Source: Sphingomonas montanisoli (GTDB taxonomy: Bacteria > Pseudomonadota > Alphaproteobacteria > Sphingomonadales > Sphingomonadaceae). Taken from it: a DNA stretch of 64,000 nucleotides. Numbering within the stretch: position 1 is the stretch's first letter; each line of letters opens with the position of its first letter. Under the pieces are notes generated by a model, which searched no databases, was not told the DNA's origin, and saw nothing but the letters and a program-made list of their open reading frames with translations. Below, one piece after another: positions 35,216 to 42,801 of the stretch. The DNA is taken from assembly GCF_008274695.1 (NCBI RefSeq), contig NZ_VTOU01000006.1:1-64000 (forward strand), written 5' to 3'. The position numbers and the translations under genes were made by a program.

Positions 35216-35593
35216 TCAACGACGCCCTGGAATGAGCAGGTCTGCGGCATTCGCGACAGGGGCTGGTCGCCCATGGGCGAGATGCGCTGGCGGGCACAGG
35301 CTCAGCCCGTCGCGCAGCGCCGCGGCATCGAGCAGGATCCGCCACGGTTCGCCATGCCGCCGGGCGCCAAGGTAGAAGGTCGCGCCATCGCACGCGACCA
35401 TCCGGCATCGTTCCTGGCGATCGATCAGCGACGCACTTGCGCCATAGCGGGCGACCAGATCGTCCAGATCGGCGCGCATCAGGGCGCCGCAGCGGCGGCA
35501 CTGGGTGCGAACCTGGATCTGCAGCCGCTGCATCACGCCCACGCTCGATGTCCAGCGTGGCCAGAGGGCAATGATCCGGGCGGTGTCTGTCAT
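35216..35593 (-). CDS. Zinc-ribbon-like small protein, unknown function
   Basis: 125 residues from the ATG at 35593. A possible zinc site is formed by C-R-R-C (TQCRRCGALMRADLDDLVARYG) and a second cysteine group near ERCRMVACDG. The frame is open upstream to 36064, but that region is antisense to the DUF3768 gene and shows no domain. Similar small proteins occur among sphingomonad plasmid genes. Its function is unknown. It runs convergently to the PD-(D/E)XK-like gene. Confidence 0.5.
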   Translation of the reverse strand: MTDTARIIALWPRWTSSVGVMQRLQIQVRTQCRRCGALMRADLDDLVARYGASASLIDRQERCRMVACDGATFYLGARRHGEPWRILLDAAALRDGLSLCPPAHLAHGRPAPVANAADLLIPGRR

Positions 35594-35867
35594 GATCGAG
35601 GGGATAGCGAAGCCCTTAGTCGCGCGTCCAGCAGCACGTCCGAAAAGTCGGCCATGCCGTTCCATTTTCCCTATCACCGCTGCACCGATCGTCCCTTCCT
35701 GGCTTGGCGTCCTCGCCGCGGCACTTGCCAGCGCAAGCCCGATGCCGGGCTTCTCCACATCCGTTGCGACCCTGCGGGTGCGCGGGCGCGCTATGCCCCG
35801 GCGGTCCGGTCGCCTGTCGAAAGGCCCCGATAGGCGGGGTCTGACACAGATCAGGAAGTCGAACGTC

Positions 35868-36263
35868 ATGGCCGACCCCCAGAATGACAAAGTCCTATCC
35901 GCAGACCAGCGCGTCGCGACCATCGCGCGGCTCAATGATACCCTGCGCCAGTCCATCCATAGCCCGGGCGTCAACCAGGTGGTCATGACCGCCGGCGTCG
36001 CCGAGCTGATCGGCGATACCAGCCTGTTTCGCGGGTTCCAGCGTCGCGCCGAATTGCTGCGCACCGTGCGCGACTATGACGCCTTTGGTCCCGACGTCGA
36101 TCCCCATGGCGAGCGTGATTTCGGGCGCTTCGAATTTGCCGGCGAAACCCTGTACTGGAAGATCGATTATTATGATCGCGCGCTGACCTATGGATCGCCC
36201 GATCCGACCGATCCCGACGTCACCACCCGCGTGCTGACGCTGCTTCTCACCCACGAATATTGA
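35868..36263 (+). CDS. DUF3768 family protein
   Basis: A 131-residue protein with the family pattern VATIARLNDTLRQ...VVMTAGVAEL...LLRTVRDYDAFGPDVDPHGERDFGRFEFAGETLYWKIDYYDRALTYGSPDPTDPDVTTRVLTLLL. DUF3768 proteins are small, common on alphaproteobacterial plasmids, and of unknown function. AGGAAG lies upstream of the ATG. It is followed by an intrinsic terminator and then the DUF7673-like gene. Confidence 0.82.
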   Translation: MADPQNDKVLSADQRVATIARLNDTLRQSIHSPGVNQVVMTAGVAELIGDTSLFRGFQRRAELLRTVRDYDAFGPDVDPHGERDFGRFEFAGETLYWKIDYYDRALTYGSPDPTDPDVTTRVLTLLLTHEY

Positions 36264-36271
36264 GCTATCAT

Positions 36272-36299
36272 GGCCCCGACCCTGTCGGGGCCACCTTTT
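36272..36299 (+). terminator. Intrinsic terminator after the DUF3768 gene
   Basis: A 9-bp perfect stem GGCCCCGAC-CCT-GTCGGGGCC followed by ACCTTTTA. Confidence 0.8.
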
Positions 36300-36316
36300 A
36301 CCGAAAGGATTCGCAG

Positions 36317-36608
36317 ATGAGCGAGCCTGTCATCCAAGCCCTCGACCGGCTTTTCGATCTGGCCGCCTCGGACACGGGGCAGGCGCGCCGCGCCGCCAAC
36401 TTCCTGCTCGCCTGGTGGAATGCGCAGGACAATGGCGGGTTCGATCTTGCCGACCTGTTCGGCGTCGACCACGCCGTTGCGGCCGACATGGCCGTCGTTC
36501 GTCTATCTGGGCGATCATCACGGCGCGATCTATCCCGACCAGCTCGGCTATGAGGACAAGATCGTCGCCCTGGTCCACCAGTGGCGGTTGCGTGAGCCTG
36601 CCGACTGA
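36317..36608 (+). pseudogene. DUF7673-like small protein, frameshifted
   Basis: From the ATG at 36317 the sequence ALDRLFDLAASDTGQARRAANFLLAWWNAQDNGGFDLADLFGVDHAVAADMAVV follows the family. At about 36498 it derails into a serine/arginine tail ending at 36553. The next frame continues sensibly as FVYLGDHHGAIYPDQLGYEDKIVALVHQWRL to 36608. Removing one base at 36497-36500 would restore a protein of about 97 residues. This is a real frameshift or a sequencing error. Confidence 0.65.
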
Positions 36609-36711
36609 CCAGGGCGTCAGCCGCGAGCGCTGATCGCGTCGCGCCAACCGAGCCCGCTGGAGCTGCCTCCGGGCTGCGCAAAAAAATGTCTCACCGAGCG
36701 ATGGTGACCCC

Positions 36712-36739
36712 GGCCATCCCCCTGACCGGGGGGATGGCC
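36712..36739. terminator. Strong 11-bp hairpin upstream of palindrome copy 1
   Basis: GGCCATCCCCC and GGGGGATGGCC are perfectly complementary around a short loop, followed by GAAAA. It may terminate transcription in either direction or be part of the partition/regulatory region. Confidence 0.5.
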
Positions 36740-36743
36740 GAAA

Positions 36744-36761
36744 AGTCTGCTTGAGCAGACT
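36744..36761. repeat. 18-bp palindrome, copy 1 (upstream of second parAB)
   Basis: AGTCTGCTTGAGCAGACT, identical to 39004-39021 and followed by TAT in both places. See the findings for the parS/operator hypothesis. Confidence 0.75.
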
Positions 36762-36807
36762 ATCGTCGGTGCCGCCCAGACATTCCATCGGGCCTTGCTC
36801 CCGGCAC

Positions 36808-36853
36808 GAGAGGGGAGGCTGCGCGGCGAGAGCGGCCGCGTTTTGCTGCGCGG
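36808..36853 (+). promoter_or_regulatory. Purine-rich leader motif upstream of the small membrane gene
   Basis: GAGAGGGGAGGCTGCGC is followed by GC-rich inverted repeats (GCTGCGCGG...). A member of the shared leader family, 47 bp upstream of the GTG at 36900. Confidence 0.4.
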
Positions 36854-36899
36854 TGAGGGGACCGACCGGTTTCCCTGGAACATGCCAAGGAGACCCGCC

Positions 36900-37079
36900 G
36901 TGGCCGATTATTTTTCGCGTCATCCAGACCATGCGTTGCTGTTCGCATTCGCCTGCTTCGTCATCACCGTTTACCTGTTCCGTTACGTCGGACCCGGCAT
37001 CGGCGGGGGCGGCGACCGGTCGTCGCGCGAGCATTATGAGCGCAACCTGCGCGATGGTCCGCACGACTATGAATCCTGA
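36900..37079 (+). CDS. Small membrane protein preceding the second parA
   Basis: 59 residues from a GTG start preceded by AAGGAG (MADYFSRHPDHALLFAFACFVITVYLFRYVGPGIGGGG...). One membrane helix (about 12-29) is followed by a Gly-rich and then charged cytoplasmic tail. The stop codon lies inside the start of parA2, so the two are translationally coupled. Its role is unknown. The first gene of this cassette could be a membrane anchor or a transfer-associated peptide. Confidence 0.6.
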   Translation: MADYFSRHPDHALLFAFACFVITVYLFRYVGPGIGGGGDRSSREHYERNLRDGPHDYES

Positions 37080-37857
37080 CGGCGCGGCGCCGATGCGAAC
37101 GATCGTCGTCAGCCTCCTCAAGGGCGGGGTCGGCAAGACCTTTCTCGCAACGCACCTTGCCTGGTATCTTGCCGAGCAAGCCGGCAACCGGGTCGCGTTT
37201 CTAGACCTTGATCCGCAGGGCAGTTCCACGCGCCGGCTCGCCAGCGAGCGGACCGGGTGGTTCGCAGCGGACCTGTTCGATCCCGAGGCGCGGCTCGACC
37301 TGAGCGATGCGCCAGGCATCACGGTTTTCGCCGCTGATCCGCGCCTGCAGATGGTTAAGGCAGCCGCGGATGTCCGCGACTTCCTCGGCCGGTTTCCCGC
37401 ACTTGGTGCCCATTTCGATCATATCGTCATCGACACCGGTCCCAAATGGGATGAGCTGACCTTGAGCGCGATGGCGGTGGCCGACGCGGTGATCGCGCCG
37501 GTCCAGGTCGCCGAGGATTCGATCGAGTGCGCCAAGATGCTGCTCACCGCGCTCAAAAAAGCGGAAGGGGCGAGAGGCGGGCGCAAGGTCGATTTTCTCG
37601 GGCTGTTGCCCTCGATGGTCAATCCGTTCGACCGGCGCGAAATGGACAATGCGGTCAAGCTCGCCCGCGCCGTCGGCGAGAAACTGATGTTTCCTGCCTT
37701 CATCAAGGCGCGACCGACCTACAAGCATTCGGCCGAACAGCATCATCCGGTCTGGCGCGAAACAGGCAGCGGCGCGAAAGCAGCGGCTGACGAAATCCGA
37801 CCGATCCTGGCCGAAATAGTCCGCCGGATGGATGACCGTCGCCTGAGTGCGGCGTGA
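37069..37857 (+). CDS. parA: ParA-family ATPase, second partition cassette
   Basis: A ParA/MinD-type ATPase of 262 residues. The deviant Walker A motif is LLKGGVGKTFLATHLA near residues 15-30, and FLDLDPQGSS and VIDTGPKWDEL are the A' and B motifs. There is no N-terminal HTH, unlike ParA at 11643, so it is a different (type Ib-like) ParA. ATGs at 37069 and 37093 are both possible starts. The first overlaps the preceding stop. It shares a TGATG junction with parB2. The cassette lies between two copies of an 18-bp palindrome. Confidence 0.87.
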   Translation: MNPDGAAPMRTIVVSLLKGGVGKTFLATHLAWYLAEQAGNRVAFLDLDPQGSSTRRLASERTGWFAADLFDPEARLDLSDAPGITVFAADPRLQMVKAAADVRDFLGRFPALGAHFDHIVIDTGPKWDELTLSAMAVADAVIAPVQVAEDSIECAKMLLTALKKAEGARGGRKVDFLGLLPSMVNPFDRREMDNAVKLARAVGEKLMFPAFIKARPTYKHSAEQHHPVWRETGSGAKAAADEIRPILAEIVRRMDDRRLSAA

Positions 37858-38792
37858 TGGGCAAGTTCGATCAGCGCGCCGAAGAGTTCGGACTGCTTGT
37901 CGGTCTCCACGACAGCGCGCGGCGCGTCGAGGATCTGCCGCTCGACTGGATCATCGCCGACCCCGAAAACCCAAGGCGCGTGTTCGACGAGACCGAGCTC
38001 GAGGATCTTGCCGCTTCGATCGCGGCGCGCGGCGTCCTGCAGCCGATTATCGTCGCCCCGAAAAATGGGGACGGGCTTCATGTCATCCGCGTCGGCGAGC
38101 GGCGCTTTCGGGCATCGCGCCTTGCCGGGCGCGAGACTATTCCGGCGATCGTGATGGCGGTGGTGAACCGGGCCGACACGCTCGCCGATCAGATCGTTGA
38201 GAATGATCAGCGCGCGGGCCTGACCCCGCATGATCTCGCGACCGGGATCGAACGGATGCTGGCCGCCGGCGTCACCCAGGCGGAGATCGCCCGCGCGCTC
38301 GGCCGCTCGAAGCAGTTCGTGTCGCTCTATGCCGCCTGTGCCGACATGGCGCCCTGGTTGCGAGCAGCGATCGATCAGATGCCAATTCGGCTGCTTTACG
38401 ACCTGCACCGGGCTGCCCGAACCCATGGCGAGGCGGTGCGCGCCTATGTCGAGCGGCTTGGTGTTGAAAGCGTGACCTTGGCCGAGGGCGGCCGGTTCAT
38501 CGCGGGGCTCAAGGCATCCGAGGCTTCGCCCGATGCCGGATTGCATGTCGTGCCGGCTCTCTCAAATGGGCAGGACACTGAGCGCGCTGTGCCGAAAAGG
38601 TCGGTGCGTGCCGGTGCCGGCCTGCGGTCGATGTTCGGAACGGAGGTGTCTTTCCAGCCCCGGCCCCTTGATGCGGTTCGGGTGACCCTGGGCGGGCGGA
38701 CAGGACGTTTGGTCTTGCCCGAGCGGGTCCGGGTGGTGTTCGACGACGGCGAGGAGGTCGAAGCGCCCGTAACTGACATCGCCGTGGGGTAG
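37857..38792 (+). CDS. parB: ParB-family DNA-binding protein, second partition cassette
   Basis: A 311-residue ParB. It has IIADPENPRRVFDETELEDLAASIAARGVLQPIIV and VGERRFRASRLAG (N-terminal domain), ENDQRAGLTPHDLATGIERML, and the helix-turn-helix VTQAEIARALGRSKQFVSLYAAC. The C-terminal 80 residues (GTEVSFQPRPLDAVRVTLGGRTGRLVLPERVRVVFDDGEEVEAPV) form a strand-rich domain not found in the first ParB. The start shares an A with the parA2 stop codon. It probably binds the flanking 18-bp palindromes (inference). Confidence 0.87.
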   Translation: MGKFDQRAEEFGLLVGLHDSARRVEDLPLDWIIADPENPRRVFDETELEDLAASIAARGVLQPIIVAPKNGDGLHVIRVGERRFRASRLAGRETIPAIVMAVVNRADTLADQIVENDQRAGLTPHDLATGIERMLAAGVTQAEIARALGRSKQFVSLYAACADMAPWLRAAIDQMPIRLLYDLHRAARTHGEAVRAYVERLGVESVTLAEGGRFIAGLKASEASPDAGLHVVPALSNGQDTERAVPKRSVRAGAGLRSMFGTEVSFQPRPLDAVRVTLGGRTGRLVLPERVRVVFDDGEEVEAPVTDIAVG

Positions 38793-38875
38793 GCCATTGG
38801 CGGGGCGGGGCGGGCGCTCACTCATTCACCCCTCACTCCGCGTAGAAACGATCGAGCTTTTCAGACAGTTTTGGC

Positions 38876-38915
38876 AGCCGCGCCCCTTCTTCAGGGGCGC
38901 GGCTGTCTTCATTTT
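38876..38915 (+). terminator. Intrinsic terminator after the second parAB
   Basis: An 11-bp perfect stem AGCCGCGCCCC-N7-GGGGCGCGGCT followed by GTCTTCATTTT. Confidence 0.85.
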
Positions 38916-39003
38916 CGCGGATCGGGCGGATTGGATCGCTCGGAAATATTCTGCTTTTTTGCGATGTCAGATGGGATGAGATACTTGGCTTAAGGACGGG
39001 CGG

Positions 39004-39021
39004 AGTCTGCTTGAGCAGACT
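39004..39021. repeat. 18-bp palindrome, copy 2 (downstream of second parAB, upstream of mobC)
   Basis: AGTCTGCTTGAGCAGACT, identical to 36744-36761, with the following TAT also conserved. Confidence 0.75.
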
Positions 39022-39068
39022 ATAAGACGAGTGGTTTTAGGTGAGGGCCGGATAGGCTTGGCGCCGTC

Positions 39069-39081
39069 ATTGTTAAACAAT
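39069..39081. promoter_or_regulatory. 13-bp palindrome just upstream of mobC
   Basis: ATTGTT-A-AACAAT, 11 bp before the GTG. A likely binding site for the ribbon-helix-helix protein encoded immediately downstream, or part of oriT. Confidence 0.5.
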
Positions 39082-39092
39082 AGCAATGGGGT

Positions 39093-39629
39093 GTGGCGTT
39101 TTTTGGCCTCCGTCTGCCCGATGATCTCGCGGCGCGCTTCGATGCTAGGGCGACTGCCGCCGGCGGTCGCTCAGCGCTCCTGCGCAAGCTGATCGACGAT
39201 GCGCTTGAGAACGCCGGGGACAGGTCGAGCGAGACGGCTTCGCCTCGGACCCGCACGACTGACCGGCTGCAGCTTCGGCTCACGCGCGAGGATATTGAGA
39301 GGCTCGACGCGGCCGCCGATGCGCGCGGGCTAAAACGGACCGAATGGCTCGTGATGCTGTTGCGTCGGCGGCTTCATACACATCCGCTTCCGCCGCGCGC
39401 CGACCGGGTACAGATCGCGCAGTCCTGGCGCGAGCTCAACCGGATCGGCATCAATCTCAACCAGGCGGTCCATGCCCTTCATGCCGCGACCATGGTGGAT
39501 TCGCGGCTCGACCTGGCGCGTGAGGCCGCGCGGGTCGCCTCCTTCCGCGACGAGGTGGCCGACCAGCTGCGCGCGCTTGGCCGCGCGCTCAAAGGTGACC
39601 TGAGCTATTGGGATACGCCCGATGGCTGA
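39093..39629 (+). CDS. mobC: MobC-like mobilisation accessory protein (ribbon-helix-helix)
   Basis: 178 residues from a GTG start. There are two short RHH-like segments: FFGLRLPDDLAARFDARATAAGGRSALLRKLIDDAL and LQLRLTREDIERLDAAADARGLKRTEWLVMLLRRRL. The family's C-terminal IAQSWRELNRIGINLNQAVHALHA follows (typical of MobC/relaxosome proteins). It would bind oriT DNA and help the relaxase nick. Its stop overlaps the relaxase start by 8 bp. Confidence 0.82.
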   Translation: MAFFGLRLPDDLAARFDARATAAGGRSALLRKLIDDALENAGDRSSETASPRTRTTDRLQLRLTREDIERLDAAADARGLKRTEWLVMLLRRRLHTHPLPPRADRVQIAQSWRELNRIGINLNQAVHALHAATMVDSRLDLAREAARVASFRDEVADQLRALGRALKGDLSYWDTPDG

Positions 39630-40761
39630 GGATGATGACGGCGTCCTGCCGCTCCCCAGTTTGATGGAAGCCTGGCGACCGCCGACCGGGGGCAAGCGCA
39701 GCCTGCGTGGAGGGACGCTGCGGATTCGTTCGGGTGGTGGCAAGGGCAAGGGCAGGGGCGGGAGCGCCGGTGCGCCGATGTTATCGCCGGCCGAGGCGCG
39801 CGCCAAGCTTGAGCGGATCGTGCGCAAGGCGCCCGAGGTCATGGTCAAAATCTCGGGCAAGCAGCGTGGGGCCAAGCACCTCGCCGAACATTTTGGGTAT
39901 ATATCACGGCACGGGAAGCTCGAGGTTCGCAGCAGCGAAGGCGAGATCATCACCGACGAAAAGCGCCTGAAGGCGATCGCGGCCGATTGGGACATGATCG
40001 ATCAGGCGATGAACCCTTACGGCAAGGAGCGACCGACCTCGATGTCGATGGTGTTGTCGATGCCCGGCGGTACGACCGATGCCGCAACGATCCATGATGC
40101 CGTCCAGGCATTTGCGCGCGCCGAGTTCGAAGGGCAGTTCAGCTATATGGTGGCGCTCCACACCGACACCGCTCACCCCCATGTCCATCTGACCGTCGCG
40201 ACCCAGGGGGCGGACGGCGCGCGGTTCAATCCGCGCAAGGCCGACCTTCATCATTGGCGCGAAAGCTTCGCCCATGAATTGCGTCAGCGCGGCATCGCCG
40301 CCGAAGCGACGCCGCGCCGCGCGCGCGGCCATGTTCAAAAGCGGGTGCGCTCGCCGGTGCACCATCTGGAGGCACGGACAGCCGGGCAGGGGAGGGATTT
40401 GGATCTCAACCGTCTGATCGAAGAGCGCGCGCAGGCGTTCGCACGGTCACAGAACCCGGAGCGGCGGGTGGAGGACGTGCTGGCACTCGGCCGCCAGAAG
40501 CAGATCCGGGGGGCTTACGCAGAGGCCGCGGCCGCGCTGGCGGCAACCGGGAAGGACGAGGATCGCGCACTGGCCGAAGATATCGCGGGGTTCGTGGCCG
40601 ATATGCCGGCGGCGGTGTCGCGGCGGTTGGAGCGCGCGCGGGAGATCATGATCGCCGATCGGAGTTCGGCGGCAGCGGACAGCCCCAGCCGTAAATCGGA
40701 TGCTTTGCCCTCGGCTGAGTCGGACAAAGATAAACGCAAGGCCCCTGATCGCGAGCGCTAA
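39622..40761 (+). CDS. Relaxase / mobilisation nuclease
   Basis: A 379-residue protein with a relaxase domain at about 60-235. The three-histidine metal motif is HTDTAHPHVHLTV (motif III). A likely catalytic tyrosine lies in AEHFGYISRHGKLEV. The C-terminus is helical and charged. Its short length suggests a nicking protein without helicase, with the VirD4/VirB system supplying transport. It nicks oriT and pilots the strand into the recipient. MOB class cannot be fixed by eye; MOBP/MOBQ are the candidates. Confidence 0.85.
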   Translation: MAEDDDGVLPLPSLMEAWRPPTGGKRSLRGGTLRIRSGGGKGKGRGGSAGAPMLSPAEARAKLERIVRKAPEVMVKISGKQRGAKHLAEHFGYISRHGKLEVRSSEGEIITDEKRLKAIAADWDMIDQAMNPYGKERPTSMSMVLSMPGGTTDAATIHDAVQAFARAEFEGQFSYMVALHTDTAHPHVHLTVATQGADGARFNPRKADLHHWRESFAHELRQRGIAAEATPRRARGHVQKRVRSPVHHLEARTAGQGRDLDLNRLIEERAQAFARSQNPERRVEDVLALGRQKQIRGAYAEAAAALAATGKDEDRALAEDIAGFVADMPAAVSRRLERAREIMIADRSSAAADSPSRKSDALPSAESDKDKRKAPDRER

Positions 40762-40792
40762 AGACGTCGAAAAGTTGGGGTAGGGGCGTACT

Positions 40793-42559
40793 TCAGTTAA
40801 AGCGCAGTCCGAATAGCCCGCCGGTTTCGGTTGCGTCGGTCAGCTTGGTGTCGAGCACATAGGCACTAACATCAAAGCCGTCACGAAAGCCGTCCTTCGG
40901 CAAAGCATCCGAATTCATCGTGACGATGTATTGGAATCCGACCGCGGCAGCATGATCGGCGCCGAGCTGCAACGCTTTGGCCACCTGCCGTTCGTCGACC
41001 CCGTCAAACAGATGACTGTCGTGAACCAGGAAACCCGGCCCCATGCCCCGGCGGGCGGTCAGTTCGGCCAGCATGAGATCGAAGCAGAATATCTGCATGT
41101 TGGTGATGCCCTTGCTGCGCTGGGCATCGATACGAATATCGACTTGGGGACCGTTGGGCGTGGCGCTGACCGTCAGGCTCCCGGCTTTTTCGTAAAGCGC
41201 GTTGGACAGATCCTCGAACACGAGGATCGCTTCCTCGATGATGCTCTGACGCTCGTGATGATCGTCCTGAAGCGTCTTCAGGAGCCGGGCGCGCTCAATG
41301 TCGAGTTCGGCTTTCGTGCTTTCGATCTGTTCCGCCGTCGTAAGGCGTTGTCTCAGTCCCTCGGCGTCCGCCTCCGCGCGACCGGCTTCCTGCTGGAGCG
41401 CTGCGTAATGTTCCAACGCGCCGCCGGATTGGAGGATGCCCATCAGCTGCCGACGACGGCCATCAAGGGTTTCGCGCGCACGATCGCGCGTACGGATACG
41501 ATCTTCCGCGGCCTGGACCTCGGACGTCAGATGCGATCGCCGATTTTGCACGATCGCCTGGTGAAACTCTTCCACTTCCTCGAAGCGGCGACCGACCGAT
41601 CCCGGCAGTACGACACCGGCTTCGCGATAGAGGCGGTCCAGGCTGGTCGTCGCCGGCGGAAGCTCGCTGTCGATCGCCGCGCGCAGCTGTAGGATCAGTT
41701 CCCGATCAGCGGTATTGTCGTCGCTGAGTGTCGAAATCTCGCGCGTGATCTGCGAAGCCTCCTGCTCCATCCCCGAATATTCTGGAACGACATTGAAGGT
41801 GTCGAGTTGCTCGCGCATCCTTCTGGCACGGGCTTCGGCGATCGTCATGCGGGTCCGGAGATCAGCCGCCGTGCCGAAATAACGGCCGAGACTGCCGTCC
41901 TTCGCCGCCTTGCGCAACTCCGCCATCGCGCGCTCTCGCGTGCGGACCTCCTGAAACTGTTGCGGCACGCTCGCGTCGAGGCCCAGGAGATAACTGATCG
42001 CTACCTGCTGATCCCAAGCCTGCTGCATCGAGGATTGCTGTGTGGGCGACACGAACCCGCCGCTATTCTGCCGCCGCACGAAATAGGAGAATAGAGATCG
42101 AAAGCTCGGCCGAAAGCGGCCGTTTGCTTCGTCGTCCACATCCGGGTTCAGGCGGAAAAGCAGCGCGCCCAATGCAGCGCGCCAATTTTCGTTGCTGATG
42201 ACCAGATCGCCGGTCTTGGCTTCGAGAGACGGGGCGATCGGCCAATCGGATGTGTCGCCCTGCAATCGGATGCGGGATGGCTTGGTGCCGGATCGCGCGA
42301 CATCGACGAGCGTCGGTCCGATATCGACGCGGGCCTCGAAGCTGAAGCCTGCCAGTTCATCGGAGCGGAAAATGCTGTCCTTGTCGGCATTGGCGCCGAA
42401 CAGGAAGTGGATCAGCTCGACAAGGCTGGTTTTGCCGGCGCCATTGCGGGACTGCCGATCGGTCGCCCCATCGCTCTTGTCAGCGAGAAGGATGTTCAGC
42501 CCGGGCCGGAAGGCCAAGCTCTTGAAGCTCGGAAGGTCGCTGGAAAGGCCGTGGATCAT
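40793..42559 (-). CDS. DUF2326 ABC/SMC-like ATPase of an ABC-3C defence system
   Basis: A 588-residue protein. The N-terminal Walker A motif NGAGKTS (39-45) sits in an SMC-type start (MIHGLSSDLPSFKSLAFRPGLNILLADKS). A long coiled-coil middle runs from about 200 to 430. A C-terminal ABC lobe follows (GPGFLVHDSHLFDGVDERQVAKALQLGADHA) containing the DUF2326 region and Walker B-like LVHDSH. It overlaps the 81-residue gene by 4 bp. Together with the two upstream genes this is the three-component layout described for ABC-3C conflict systems. It probably acts as the DNA or lesion sensor. Confidence 0.85.
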   Translation of the reverse strand: MIHGLSSDLPSFKSLAFRPGLNILLADKSDGATDRQSRNGAGKTSLVELIHFLFGANADKDSIFRSDELAGFSFEARVDIGPTLVDVARSGTKPSRIRLQGDTSDWPIAPSLEAKTGDLVISNENWRAALGALLFRLNPDVDDEANGRFRPSFRSLFSYFVRRQNSGGFVSPTQQSSMQQAWDQQVAISYLLGLDASVPQQFQEVRTRERAMAELRKAAKDGSLGRYFGTAADLRTRMTIAEARARRMREQLDTFNVVPEYSGMEQEASQITREISTLSDDNTADRELILQLRAAIDSELPPATTSLDRLYREAGVVLPGSVGRRFEEVEEFHQAIVQNRRSHLTSEVQAAEDRIRTRDRARETLDGRRRQLMGILQSGGALEHYAALQQEAGRAEADAEGLRQRLTTAEQIESTKAELDIERARLLKTLQDDHHERQSIIEEAILVFEDLSNALYEKAGSLTVSATPNGPQVDIRIDAQRSKGITNMQIFCFDLMLAELTARRGMGPGFLVHDSHLFDGVDERQVAKALQLGADHAAAVGFQYIVTMNSDALPKDGFRDGFDVSAYVLDTKLTDATETGGLFGLRFN

Positions 42560-42801
42560 GAAACGGTCTTCTGGACCAGACCACGATCGAACTGCACGGC
42601 CTTCACGATAAACAGCAGGTCGAGCGCCAGCACGAACCAGTCATAATTGATCGGTGCCGACACCGCCCGATCGCTGCGAGAAATGCGTATCTCATCCCAG
42701 AGACGGGAGACGGTCATCGGCTCGCGCAGGCAGCCGAGCACGTCGGCACCAACCGCCAGGAGCGCCCGATCGGGCCGGATATGTTTGGTCGGTAGAATCA
42801 T
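42556..42801 (-). CDS. ABC-3C middle component (small winged-helix-like protein)
   Basis: 81 residues (MILPTKHIRPDRALLAVGADVLGCLREPMTVSRLWDEIRI...FVLALDLLFIVKAVQFDRGLV). The pattern PMTVSRLWDEI followed by YDWFVLALDLLFIVKAV is that of the middle-component wHTH proteins linking effector and ATPase. It overlaps both neighbours by 4 bp, so stoichiometric co-translation is likely. Confidence 0.75.
   Translation of the reverse strand: MILPTKHIRPDRALLAVGADVLGCLREPMTVSRLWDEIRISRSDRAVSAPINYDWFVLALDLLFIVKAVQFDRGLVQKTVS

Larger units (their letters stand above)
38916..39092. other. Region upstream of mobC, candidate oriT
   Basis: About 180 bp without a gene, AT-rich, holding palindrome copy 2 (39004) and a 13-bp palindrome at 39069. 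An origin of transfer usually lies just upstream of the mobC/relaxase genes. I cannot pick out a nic site by eye. Confidence 0.4.

Noticed and set aside
35594-36064. N-terminal extension of the zinc-ribbon-like minus-strand gene
   Set aside because: It is antisense to the DUF3768 gene and shows no domain; the ATG at 35593 begins the plausible part.
36744-39021. Transposon ends around the second parAB
   Set aside because: The two 18-bp palindromes are self-symmetric, with no transposase between them and no target duplication, so they read better as protein-binding sites.
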